A stretch of 7,006 nucleotides of DNA from Candidatus Omnitrophota bacterium (GTDB taxonomy: Bacteria; Omnitrophota; Gorgyraeia; Gygaellales; Profunditerraquicolaceae). The stretch is taken from the NCBI GenBank assembly GCA_028714055.1, contig JAQTNB010000059.1, positions 1 to 7,006 of the forward strand, written 5' to 3'. Shown piece by piece: positions 1 to 6,609 of the stretch. The notes under the pieces were generated by a model. That model had not been told where the DNA came from. It saw nothing but the letters and a program-made list of their open reading frames with translations, and ran no database searches. The first letter of the stretch is position 1. Each line of letters opens with the position of its first letter. The position numbers and the translations under genes are program-made.

Positions 1-14
1 TATATGCCGTTACG

Positions 15-38
15 CCCGCAGCGGCAGATACCTGCGGG
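15..38 (-). repeat. Inverted repeat downstream of the thioredoxin gene, possible weak terminator
   Basis: CCCGCAG (15-21) and CTGCGGG (32-38) can form a perfect 7-base-pair GC-rich stem with a 10-base loop, 31 bases past the thioredoxin stop codon. No run of T follows on the minus strand within the window, so it is not a classical intrinsic terminator. It could act in RNA 3'-end protection or be chance in GC-rich sequence. Nothing else is recognisable in positions 1-69, and no gene start there is supported. Confidence 0.3.
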
Positions 39-69
39 TCAATCCGGAGGCGGTCAGAACAAGAAGGGC

Positions 70-399
70 TTACAAAAGCTCTTCTATTTTTCTCTTGAGC
101 TCCTCTTTCGGCACTGCGCCGACGACCTGGTCCAGCACGCGCCCCTGCCTGAAAAACATGAGCGTCGGTATGGACATGACGCCGTATTGGGTGGGCACAC
201 CGGGGTTCTCTTCGATGTTCAGCTTGGCGATCTTGCACCTGCCGGCGTAATCGCTTGCCAGCTCGTCGACCGCGGGAGCGATCATCTTGCACGGCCCGCA
301 CCAGCTGGCCCAGAAATCCACCAGCACCAAGAGCTCGGAATTCAAGACCTCTTTTTTAAACGTGTTGTCCGTTACGTGTAGCGGCTGCATTTTTGTCAT
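70..399 (-). CDS. trxA: Thioredoxin
   Basis: 109 residues, the usual length of a single-domain cytosolic thioredoxin. It reduces disulfides in client proteins and is itself recycled by thioredoxin reductase. All key features are present: the buried Asp28 in VDFWA, the redox site WCGPC with Cys34 and Cys37, the cis-proline Pro78 in SIPTL, and the late Gly in the VVGAVPKEEL strand-helix turn. There is no signal peptide, so it is cytosolic. The start is taken at the ATG at 397-399; a second ATG three codons later (388-390) is equally possible, because neither has a Shine-Dalgarno sequence (the minus strand just upstream reads TTAAAACCC). It lies 83 bases after the MoxR/DUF58 operon on the same strand with its own promoter-like sequence, so a functional link to that operon is not implied. 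Confidence 0.97.
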   Translation of the reverse strand: MTKMQPLHVTDNTFKKEVLNSELLVLVDFWASWCGPCKMIAPAVDELASDYAGRCKIAKLNIEENPGVPTQYGVMSIPTLMFFRQGRVLDQVVGAVPKEELKRKIEELL

Positions 400-432
400 G
401 GGTTTTAAGGAAGGTTTGACACGATTTTATAA

Positions 433-459
433 ATTATCATAAATACGGCCGGTTTGCAA
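433..459 (-). promoter_or_regulatory. Candidate sigma-70-type promoter for the thioredoxin gene
   Basis: In the 83-base gap between the operon's last stop and the thioredoxin start, the minus strand has TTGCAA (454-459, 4 of 6 to the -35 consensus), a 15-base spacer, then GATAAT (433-438, 5 of 6 to the -10 consensus). The surrounding bases are AT-rich, unlike the neighbouring genes. Transcription would start near 426, giving a leader of about 27 bases. The spacer is two bases shorter than ideal, so confidence is moderate. Confidence 0.4.
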
Positions 460-482
460 GTTATTTTAGGCGCCCTCTTTTT

Positions 483-2699
483 TTACGGCCCGGGGATGAA
501 CAGGGGGCGCGTCTTAAACAGGGAAACCGCGAACCGCAGCGCCAGCCGCACTTTCGGCTGGCGGCTCACCACGGTCTTAAAGAAATCATTGTAGTCGCCC
601 AGGGCAAACAACGCGTCCTCCACCCGCTGTATGTGGGAGCTGTATTGCGCCTCCTGGAACTTGGCGGTAAAACGCAGGAACTGGTCCCCTTGCGTCTTAT
701 AGGCGGCATCGGCCATGCGCGCAAATCCGCGCGGGGCAAGGAACGTTTTCGGCCTGAAGGAAAAGACGTCAAGCAGGTTGACCGCGTTTTCGTAAAGCGC
801 GACGATGAAGCCCCGCGGGTCCTTATCGATCATGCGCCGCAGCTTTGCTTTCTCGCGTTCGGTAAAGGCGAAGAGCATGGTAAAAAGCATCGCCGCAAAC
901 AAAAGCAGCGCTCCCAGGGCAACGGCAATGCGTTTGAGCAGCCAGAGAAAACTGAAGACAACCTTAATATCCGCCGGAAGGCTGCGCAATTCCTTATGGA
1001 CGGCATACACCTGGGCCTTGCCCATCGCAACCGGCAGAAGCTCGGCCTTTTTGTTCACCTTGATGATCCGCCGGTCGCTTACCACCCAGTCGACCGTCGG
1101 TGTGATATCCTTCCGGGAGGCATCGGAAAAATACCCTTCCGCTCTTAGATCAAGGCTCGTGCCCATGGGGACGATCGCTTCCGGCGGGATCACGCTGATA
1201 GATATGAGCCGCGGCCCTTCGACGATAACGGTTGCCGGGGCGCTGGTGACCCCCTCAAACTTGGCGTAGATCCTGCTTTCTCCCATGGACTTGCCGGTCA
1301 CCGTGCCCCGCTCTACGCCGCACACCTCAGGCGCGACGATATCCCAGGAAACAAGCAGTGTGATGTCTTCCTGGGCATTATCGCTGTATACCCCCATGGC
1401 CGCGACCTGGCCGCTCTCTCCGAGATGGATGGTAAGGGACTCCGGGATCAGCTTGATGGCTTTAAGCGTGCGTTCTTCTTCCGCGGCGCTCTGTTCAAGG
1501 TTTTCCGCCTCCTTGCTCATCTCTTCGACCAGTTCCTCGGTGTCTTTGGATTCGGGGGAGGAGTCCTGCGTCTGCAAGGCAAGCATTTCCTTCTTTGCCG
1601 CCTGCGCCTTATCGTCGCCTTCTATTTTTGCCACGATGACCTTAGCGCTTTGGCTTTCCCTTCCCTTTGCCTCCGCCGAAACGTCGGAAACGCCTTCGCT
1701 GCGGCAGGAAAAGATCCCTCCGCCGAAAGGGATGAGTATTTCGCTGTCATGCGCCTTCCACTTGGCCTGCGCAGAGGCCTCCTTCACGGAATAATCCCCG
1801 TGCGTGGCAAATGCCTTGAAGACGATACTGTCGTTTAAGCCCGCGAAGATAAACTCCGGCAAAACAAGGATATTGCCGATCTCCGAAGGCGGGCGTAGTA
1901 AAGCATCGGCGGCAACCGTCATCTCCTGGGGATAGCTCTTCAGTTCATCATAGGTGCAAAAGACGCCGTATTTCCCCTCCGAGGCGGGCGCGGTAACGAG
2001 AGCGCCGCCAAGCGGCTCTGCCGCCTCCCCCTGCCCGAGGAACCACTGGGCCTGGCGGCTGATATCCTTGACGGTATATGATTTTTCCGAGGAAGCAAAA
2101 AAGATGCCTAACGCGACAAACTCAACCCTGCTTTCCGGCTTCAGGCGGGGCTGATACGGCAGGACGTATATCGCCAGGCAGCGTTCTTTTCCGGATGCCT
2201 TTTTTTCCTCGTCCTTTTTTATCACCACAAACGCCGGATTACTGGTAGCATCCTGCGCCGAAGCCAGGAGCTGAAACTTCCCTTCTTTGCGCGGGATAAA
2301 GACCCCGGGCTTGACCTTGGAAAAGCTTTCTTTGTCGCTGATGATGAATTCGGCGGAATCCGTGATATCCCTGACCGTAAAGTCGTGCTGATACCCGAAG
2401 ACCTTGAACTCCACCGGCACGCCCGCCGAGGTAAGTTCCAGAAACGGCGGATACAGGAAGACCTGCGCGAAGGACTTCTGGGGAAAATAAACGAATTGTT
2501 CACGGTCGGCATAATGCCAGATGTCGTTGCCCACGGAACTGGGCACGCCGAAAAGCTCAAGCGCCCGCTCCCGGCTTAAGCCGGTCAGGACCTTTCCGCG
2601 CGACGTATTCACGGTGCGGTAATCCGCTTCCTGGCACCATGCTGCGCCGCAGCAGATAAACAATAAGATAAGGAATACGCTCAATACCTTCGTTCTCAT
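483..2699 (-). CDS. Secreted/anchored multi-Ig-like-domain protein with one membrane helix and DUF4129-like cytosolic tail
   Basis: 738 residues. The ATG at 2697-2699 is chosen because it is followed at once by a signal peptide (about 1-22, hydrophobic VLSVFLILLFICCGAA). The frame runs open a further 101 codons upstream, but that part is Arg/Pro-rich and lies inside the preceding gene. After the signal peptide is a short motif, GLSRERALELFGVP ... WHY (about 40-63), like the start of BamE/OmlA-type folds. Five degenerate Ig-like domains follow (about 82-165, 174-264, 275-357, 412-495, 498-581). Each has a strand resembling DIT followed by a Trp or Phe six or so residues later. A charged helical linker (about 360-411) separates domains 3 and 4. 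A membrane helix (about 590-612) leads to a basic cytosolic tail. Its pattern (LYENAVNLL ... TFLAPRGFARM ... FTAKFQEAQYS, about 635-690) resembles the DUF4129 tail of TgpA. No catalytic motif is seen. It is the last gene of the operon; no clear terminator follows. The gene call is firm; the DUF4129 and Ig calls rest on pattern recognition. Confidence 0.88.
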   Translation of the reverse strand: MRTKVLSVFLILLFICCGAAWCQEADYRTVNTSRGKVLTGLSRERALELFGVPSSVGNDIWHYADREQFVYFPQKSFAQVFLYPPFLELTSAGVPVEFKVFGYQHDFTVRDITDSAEFIISDKESFSKVKPGVFIPRKEGKFQLLASAQDATSNPAFVVIKKDEEKKASGKERCLAIYVLPYQPRLKPESRVEFVALGIFFASSEKSYTVKDISRQAQWFLGQGEAAEPLGGALVTAPASEGKYGVFCTYDELKSYPQEMTVAADALLRPPSEIGNILVLPEFIFAGLNDSIVFKAFATHGDYSVKEASAQAKWKAHDSEILIPFGGGIFSCRSEGVSDVSAEAKGRESQSAKVIVAKIEGDDKAQAAKKEMLALQTQDSSPESKDTEELVEEMSKEAENLEQSAAEEERTLKAIKLIPESLTIHLGESGQVAAMGVYSDNAQEDITLLVSWDIVAPEVCGVERGTVTGKSMGESRIYAKFEGVTSAPATVIVEGPRLISISVIPPEAIVPMGTSLDLRAEGYFSDASRKDITPTVDWVVSDRRIIKVNKKAELLPVAMGKAQVYAVHKELRSLPADIKVVFSFLWLLKRIAVALGALLLFAAMLFTMLFAFTEREKAKLRRMIDKDPRGFIVALYENAVNLLDVFSFRPKTFLAPRGFARMADAAYKTQGDQFLRFTAKFQEAQYSSHIQRVEDALFALGDYNDFFKTVVSRQPKVRLALRFAVSLFKTRPLFIPGP

Positions 2700-2701
2700 C
2701 A
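2697..2701 (-). promoter_or_regulatory. TGATG stop-start overlap (translational coupling)
   Basis: On the minus strand the TGA (2699-2701) ending the 886-residue protein shares its A with the ATG (2697-2699) of the next gene. Only a weak purine stretch (AAGAAAGAG) lies upstream, at the end of the preceding reading frame, so reinitiation by terminating ribosomes is the likely way the downstream protein is made. This would fix the ratio of the two proteins and supports the idea that they work together. Confidence 0.75.
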
Positions 2702-5359
2702 ACGTAGGAGCTCTTTCTTGACGGCAATGGCAAGGGATTCCTGGGTCTTGTCCGTAACGATCACTTCCGCCCCCTTGCTTTCTTCTCCGCGGTAACGGCA
2801 GGTGATCCGCGCCTTTCCGCGCGACACGGCCTTGATGGCCCCCCGCTGATCGACGCTGACAACCTGAGGATCGGAAGACGACCATTGGAGTTCCGCGTTT
2901 AAAACCCTCAGGAAGAGCCGGTTGAAGATGCCGATCACTTTCGGGGAAAGCGTTGCGCCTGCCGGGGCGACCATGCGGGAGGGAAGGATGAATATCTCCC
3001 ACTGGCTCTTTTTCTTTTCTTCTTCCTTGGGCTGCTCTTTCAGTTTTTCCTTCAACTCCTCAAGGTATTCCTGAAGCTTGGCCAGCTTCTCCTGCATCTC
3101 CTCGATACTGGCGCTGTTGCGTATGCTCTCCACCATCGCTTTAAGCTTCTCGGCTTCCTCGGGATTGGTCTTCTGGAGCTCTTCTATCTTCTGCATGATC
3201 TCGGAAAGCAGGCTGTCGGCGATAAGCATCTTCTGTATCTCGATCGCCTTGTCAAACGCCTCTTCGATCTTCTGCACTTCCTGCCTTGGCTCCCCCTCCC
3301 TGACCTGCTGCTCAAGCTCCTGTTTCAGGGCGCGGGAAAGGTTCTCCAATTGCTTAAGGCTTTCGGCCTTGAACACGCTTTCGGCAAACTGCTGCAGGGT
3401 CTCCTTGTTTTCTTCTTTGAGCTTTGAAGATTCGATGCGCTGCCTCAGCTCCTCGCGGTAGTCCATTTCTTGTTTCCGGGCTTCAGGATAGTCTTGCGTT
3501 TCCAGCTTTGATTTCAGGATGAAGATCTCCTGCATCTGCGTAAGGTTGTCCTGCACGGTTTCGGAGGTCCTGGCCAGGATATAACCTTCTTCGCGGATGC
3601 GTTCAACCTGGTTCTTGATCTTCTGTATCTCGGCGAGCGCCTCCTGCGGGTCCTGGCGAAGCTCGACCCGGTCGAGCTGCTGCAGAAGCTCCTCTCCTTT
3701 GTCGGGAAGCGTGTTTTCTTTTAATGCCTCTTTTGTCTCCTCTTTTATCTCTTTAAGCATAAGGTGCATCTTGACCATCATCAACTCTTTGAGCTCTTCT
3801 GCCAACGGCACCTGCTCCTGGCGCGCCTGCTGCTGCAATTCAAGCGCGCTCTGCGAGAGGGCTTCTGCCTTGACCGCGTCCTGCGCCGCGTTCAGGAGCT
3901 CCTGCATCTGGCGGACCGTCTCCGGCGAGACCTGCGTCTGCTCGATCTTCTCCTTAAGCTCGGCGGCCTTTCCCTGGAGCACGATCTCCTGCTTCAGGTG
4001 TGTCATGGCGGCCAGGGCCTTGAACGCCTCTTTTTCGCTGGGATCGCTTGTGTCGCCGGCCTCCTTCAAAGATTTCTCGAGACTGGCAAAATCATCCTGT
4101 TTTTCCATTTTATCGATCTGCGTGAGAAGTTCCTGCGCCTTCCCCGAGGTGCCGCCGGGCCGGTCAGACAACTGCTTCTTTTCGGCCTGATAGGTCTGCA
4201 TGGCCTTAAGCGTCTTCATGTGCCGGGCAATATCCTTCATCTCCTGCTTGACCTGCCCTGAGACGCGGGAGCCGTCCGTTATCTTGTTGGCCTCGCGCTG
4301 CGCCTGCTTCACTTTCTGGTATGAATTCTCCTGCAGCATTTTATTCGCGCGGTCAGCCAGGGAAAGCTTCTCCTTGATATTAAAAGGGTTGTTTTTTGCC
4401 TTGGCGACCATGTTATCTTTGGCCTTCTTGAGCTGGAACTCGTTCTTCTTCTCCAGGTATTCGTCCATCAGGATGGTCAGGTTCTTGGTATCGACGTGCT
4501 GTAAGCCCGGGCCGGGCCTCTGGAAGAAATCCACCAATCCCTGGTGCGCCTTTTTCGTCTCCAGGACGTTCTGGCTGTCTTTGATCAGGGAGCTGAGCTG
4601 GTAGAGCACCTCCTGCCTGTTTTTCTTCTCGATGTCCGGCAGGAGCTTCATCACCTCGCTTTGCACCTTTTCCTGAAGCGCGTAAAATTCTTTCTCCGCC
4701 GTGTCCTCTTTCATCTTGATGGTTTTGCCGTCTGTCGCCAGTATCCCGCGCTTCTCGATTGTGCCGAGCTTGATACTCCGCAGGAATACCTGGGAGGTGA
4801 AGATCGCGGCCGCGAACATGATCAAACCAAAGATAAGCCCGTATTTGCGCGCGGCGGCCTTGAAAACGGCGGGCTGGAAAGAATCATAGAAGCGTATTTT
4901 AAAAAGCGCCCCCCAGCAGACAAGGTAGGCAAGCGCGAGCACCAGGTGCAGGGGCGAGTATTTCTTGATGAAAAGCGGGAAACACATCATCAAAGGAAGG
5001 CTGAGGGCCTGCAGGTATGCAAGCGACGCCGGGGTGCAGCTGTCAAAGCTTAAGATGACTTCAAGGATTATCCCGCCCTTGAGGAATATGAGGATCACTT
5101 CGGTATAGTAAAAGGAGGAGTTGAGGACGCTGTAAAGGATCCAGACGCAGGCAGCCACGGCCGTCATATTGACGGCGATCCTGGCGGCGGGGTATTGCTT
5201 GGCGCGGGTCAGCCAACTGAACGCAAAGCCCGCCAGGAGGCCAACAGTCAGGTATGCCTGGAATTCCTGGAGCGATCCGGCAAACACCAGCGCCATGAGG
5301 TTCAGCAGCAGGAAGCTTGCGATCAGTTCCGCGAGGAAAAATTTATCTTTCTGTTCCAT
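2699..5359 (-). CDS. Polytopic membrane protein with long helical-repeat/coiled-coil region and C-terminal Ig-like domain (TgpA-like N-terminal part)
   Basis: 886 residues, with no whole-protein family I can name. About seven membrane helices fill the N terminus (roughly 10-28, 36-50, 61-79, 86-105, 110-130, 137-155, 173-194). Basic loops at TRAKQYPAAR and between helices 6 and 7 point to a cytosolic N terminus, so the rest should be periplasmic. Residues 210-785 are strongly charged and helical, rich in Glu, Lys and Gln, with degenerate two-helix repeats. Residues about 788-870 form a bacterial Ig-like (BIG2-type) domain with the typical LQWSSSDPQVVSVD and GKARITC strands. Coming directly after MoxR and DUF58, it holds the place where TgpA (DUF3488 plus transglutaminase) usually sits, and the polytopic N terminus fits that. 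No Cys-His-Asp transglutaminase core is visible. The last codons overlap the next start (TGATG). A scaffold or structural envelope role is inference. The gene call is firm; the TgpA relationship is moderate. Confidence 0.9.
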   Translation of the reverse strand: MEQKDKFFLAELIASFLLLNLMALVFAGSLQEFQAYLTVGLLAGFAFSWLTRAKQYPAARIAVNMTAVAACVWILYSVLNSSFYYTEVILIFLKGGIILEVILSFDSCTPASLAYLQALSLPLMMCFPLFIKKYSPLHLVLALAYLVCWGALFKIRFYDSFQPAVFKAAARKYGLIFGLIMFAAAIFTSQVFLRSIKLGTIEKRGILATDGKTIKMKEDTAEKEFYALQEKVQSEVMKLLPDIEKKNRQEVLYQLSSLIKDSQNVLETKKAHQGLVDFFQRPGPGLQHVDTKNLTILMDEYLEKKNEFQLKKAKDNMVAKAKNNPFNIKEKLSLADRANKMLQENSYQKVKQAQREANKITDGSRVSGQVKQEMKDIARHMKTLKAMQTYQAEKKQLSDRPGGTSGKAQELLTQIDKMEKQDDFASLEKSLKEAGDTSDPSEKEAFKALAAMTHLKQEIVLQGKAAELKEKIEQTQVSPETVRQMQELLNAAQDAVKAEALSQSALELQQQARQEQVPLAEELKELMMVKMHLMLKEIKEETKEALKENTLPDKGEELLQQLDRVELRQDPQEALAEIQKIKNQVERIREEGYILARTSETVQDNLTQMQEIFILKSKLETQDYPEARKQEMDYREELRQRIESSKLKEENKETLQQFAESVFKAESLKQLENLSRALKQELEQQVREGEPRQEVQKIEEAFDKAIEIQKMLIADSLLSEIMQKIEELQKTNPEEAEKLKAMVESIRNSASIEEMQEKLAKLQEYLEELKEKLKEQPKEEEKKKSQWEIFILPSRMVAPAGATLSPKVIGIFNRLFLRVLNAELQWSSSDPQVVSVDQRGAIKAVSRGKARITCRYRGEESKGAEVIVTDKTQESLAIAVKKELLR

Positions 5360-5361
5360 CT

Positions 5362-6597
5362 TCAGGACCTTAAAAACGGCACTTCAAGGTTTTCGCCGCA
5401 GGTAAAGAATATCGGAGGAGCAGAAAAGACCTTGGGTAGATTCATCTTGATCTCTTTGATCTCCCCCTGCTTATCCGAGGCATCCAGGAATGACGAGGTT
5501 ATCAGGACCAGCGGCACCAGCGAAACGTTCTTATTCTCAAGCGAGAGCATGACCGGAAGGTACTCCCAGTCCTGGTCGGACATCACCACGATCAGGGTCG
5601 AGTCCTGGGGCACGAACATGGAAAATTCGTCGAACACCTCCCCCAGGCTTACCCGGCTTTCCGGCTGGGCGACCGCCAGGAACTTCATGATATCCTCAAG
5701 GTGCTCCGGCCCTTTGTTAAAAGGCATGTGCACTAATTCCTGCGCGTGCGCGATAAGCTCCAGCGAAACCCCCCGTTCGACAAGATGCTTGACCAGGGAC
5801 GCGACGATCTTGACCGTATACTCCGTGACGGTGTCTTTCCCCCTGCCGAAGTTCCGGTCTTTCTCAAGGTTGAACATGATGGTCGTGCGGTAGAAAACGT
5901 GCTGCTGGAACTGCTTGACGATAAAGCGGTTTTTCCGGGCGGTAGAGAACCAGTGGATCCTTTTTATCGGGTCACCCTGCTTATATTCCCTGATGCCGTA
6001 GAACTCATGCTCGTCGCCGCTTGCCCTGCTCGTCTCTATGCCGAACCACGGGGCAACGCCCCTGATCAGCGGCGGAAGCCTCTTGATAAAAAAGGTCTGC
6101 GGATAGACATACATTTCGGAATACACGGGAATGGTCTTCTTAAGGAAGAAAAGGCCCCAGGGGTCAAAGATATACAATACATAGGGCCCCAGGCGGTACT
6201 TACCGCGATGCGAGCACCAGCAGCGGTAATCCAGGCGCGCCGAAGACTTTGGCCCCAGGTATTCCAGGAGCACCCTCTTGTGGCGTTCTTTGGGGGTAGT
6301 GCAGGAAAGGTGATCCTCAAGCACAAGGTTAAAGACCGGGATAAAGCTGCCGTTATAGACGGTAGTCTTTACTTCCAGGATATCGTCTTCTTCGAGCCTT
6401 CCGGCGATCGAGCGTTCAAGGCGGATCTTGACGGCAAAGTAACCGAGGGATATCCAGACAAGGCTTAAGGTGGTGAGGGAGACCAGGAACCAGAAGAAGA
6501 AAAAGAAAAACTCCTTGGAGGTCCTTAAGGCCACAAGAAGCGTGGCGAAGATTATGGCAGCGAGGAATATCCACTTCTTAAGGAAAAGTCTGAGCAT
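5362..6597 (-). CDS. DUF58 domain membrane protein, partner of the MoxR ATPase
   Basis: 411 residues, about normal length for the family. Two N-terminal membrane helices are visible (about residues 9-25 and 30-55), the second starting in a run of six phenylalanines. Then comes a beta-rich region ending in the usual HRGKYRLGP ... DPWGLF pattern (about 129-150). The diagnostic DUF58 core follows at about 193-231: a GDEHEFYGIREYKQGD segment, then IHWFSTAR. The remainder fits a von Willebrand A-like fold, but the place where many relatives carry the metal-binding DxSxS motif reads FNLEKDRN, so metal binding there looks lost. Known DUF58 proteins are encoded next to MoxR and are thought to be its membrane-bound partner or adaptor; the exact reaction is not known. 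The start ATG has a good ribosome binding site overlapping the upstream stop. The stop TGA is only 2 bases from the next ATG, so it is translated with its downstream neighbour. Confidence 0.93.
   Translation of the reverse strand: MLRLFLKKWIFLAAIIFATLLVALRTSKEFFFFFFWFLVSLTTLSLVWISLGYFAVKIRLERSIAGRLEEDDILEVKTTVYNGSFIPVFNLVLEDHLSCTTPKERHKRVLLEYLGPKSSARLDYRCWCSHRGKYRLGPYVLYIFDPWGLFFLKKTIPVYSEMYVYPQTFFIKRLPPLIRGVAPWFGIETSRASGDEHEFYGIREYKQGDPIKRIHWFSTARKNRFIVKQFQQHVFYRTTIMFNLEKDRNFGRGKDTVTEYTVKIVASLVKHLVERGVSLELIAHAQELVHMPFNKGPEHLEDIMKFLAVAQPESRVSLGEVFDEFSMFVPQDSTLIVVMSDQDWEYLPVMLSLENKNVSLVPLVLITSSFLDASDKQGEIKEIKMNLPKVFSAPPIFFTCGENLEVPFLRS
5368..5371 (-). promoter_or_regulatory. Ribosome binding site of the 886-residue protein gene, inside the DUF58 3' end
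   Basis: The minus strand reads TAAGGTCCTGAAGATG. AAGG lies 8 bases before the ATG at 5357-5359 and within the last codons of the DUF58 gene, whose TGA is 2 bases from that ATG. It supports the chosen start and tight coupling. Confidence 0.45.
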
Positions 6598-6603
6598 GTC
6601 AAA

Positions 6604-6609
6604 TCCCTT
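6604..6609 (-). promoter_or_regulatory. Ribosome binding site of the DUF58 gene, overlapping the MoxR stop codon
   Basis: The minus strand reads TAAGGGATTTGACATG across the junction. The purine run AAGGGA shares two bases with the TAA stop of the MoxR gene and lies 6 bases before the ATG at 6595-6597. This supports that ATG as the true start and implies coupled translation of the two genes. Confidence 0.6.

Noticed and set aside
2..252. Plus-strand frames open across the left end, including one reading CRYARSGRYLRVNPEAV at its beginning, as a possible convergent gene tail.
   Set aside because: The frame runs about 180 bases antisense into thioredoxin before its stop, too long an overlap to accept without a match; no start is in the window.
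460..490. A GGCGCC next to a run of T on the plus strand (and A on the minus strand), as a terminator of the operon.
   Set aside because: The six-base palindrome leaves no loop for a hairpin, and on the minus strand the run is A, upstream of the GC block, so it does not fit an intrinsic terminator.
2700..3002. A 101-codon N-terminal extension of the multi-Ig protein frame, starting at 3002.
   Set aside because: It lies wholly inside the Ig-like end of the preceding gene in another frame and is Arg/Pro/Gly-rich shadow sequence. The ATG at 2699 gives a signal peptide and a coupled TGATG start.
3078..5053. Several long plus-strand open frames (for example 3078-3461, 3597-4190, 3764-4261, 4544-5053).
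   Set aside because: They are antisense to the Glu/Lys/Gln-rich helical region. Their Ser/Cys/Leu-rich translations are what reversed GAG/AAG/CTG codons give, and none shows a domain or a ribosome binding site.
5746..6468. A 240-codon plus-strand open frame opposite the DUF58 gene.
   Set aside because: The minus-strand frame carries clear DUF58 motifs; the plus frame has no recognisable domain and is a codon-bias shadow.
6487..6514. A near-repetitive TTT/TTC run coding for six phenylalanines in the DUF58 gene, as a possible slippage switch.
   Set aside because: The frame is intact, the run is within a membrane helix and mixes TTT and TTC codons, so nothing shows phase variation.
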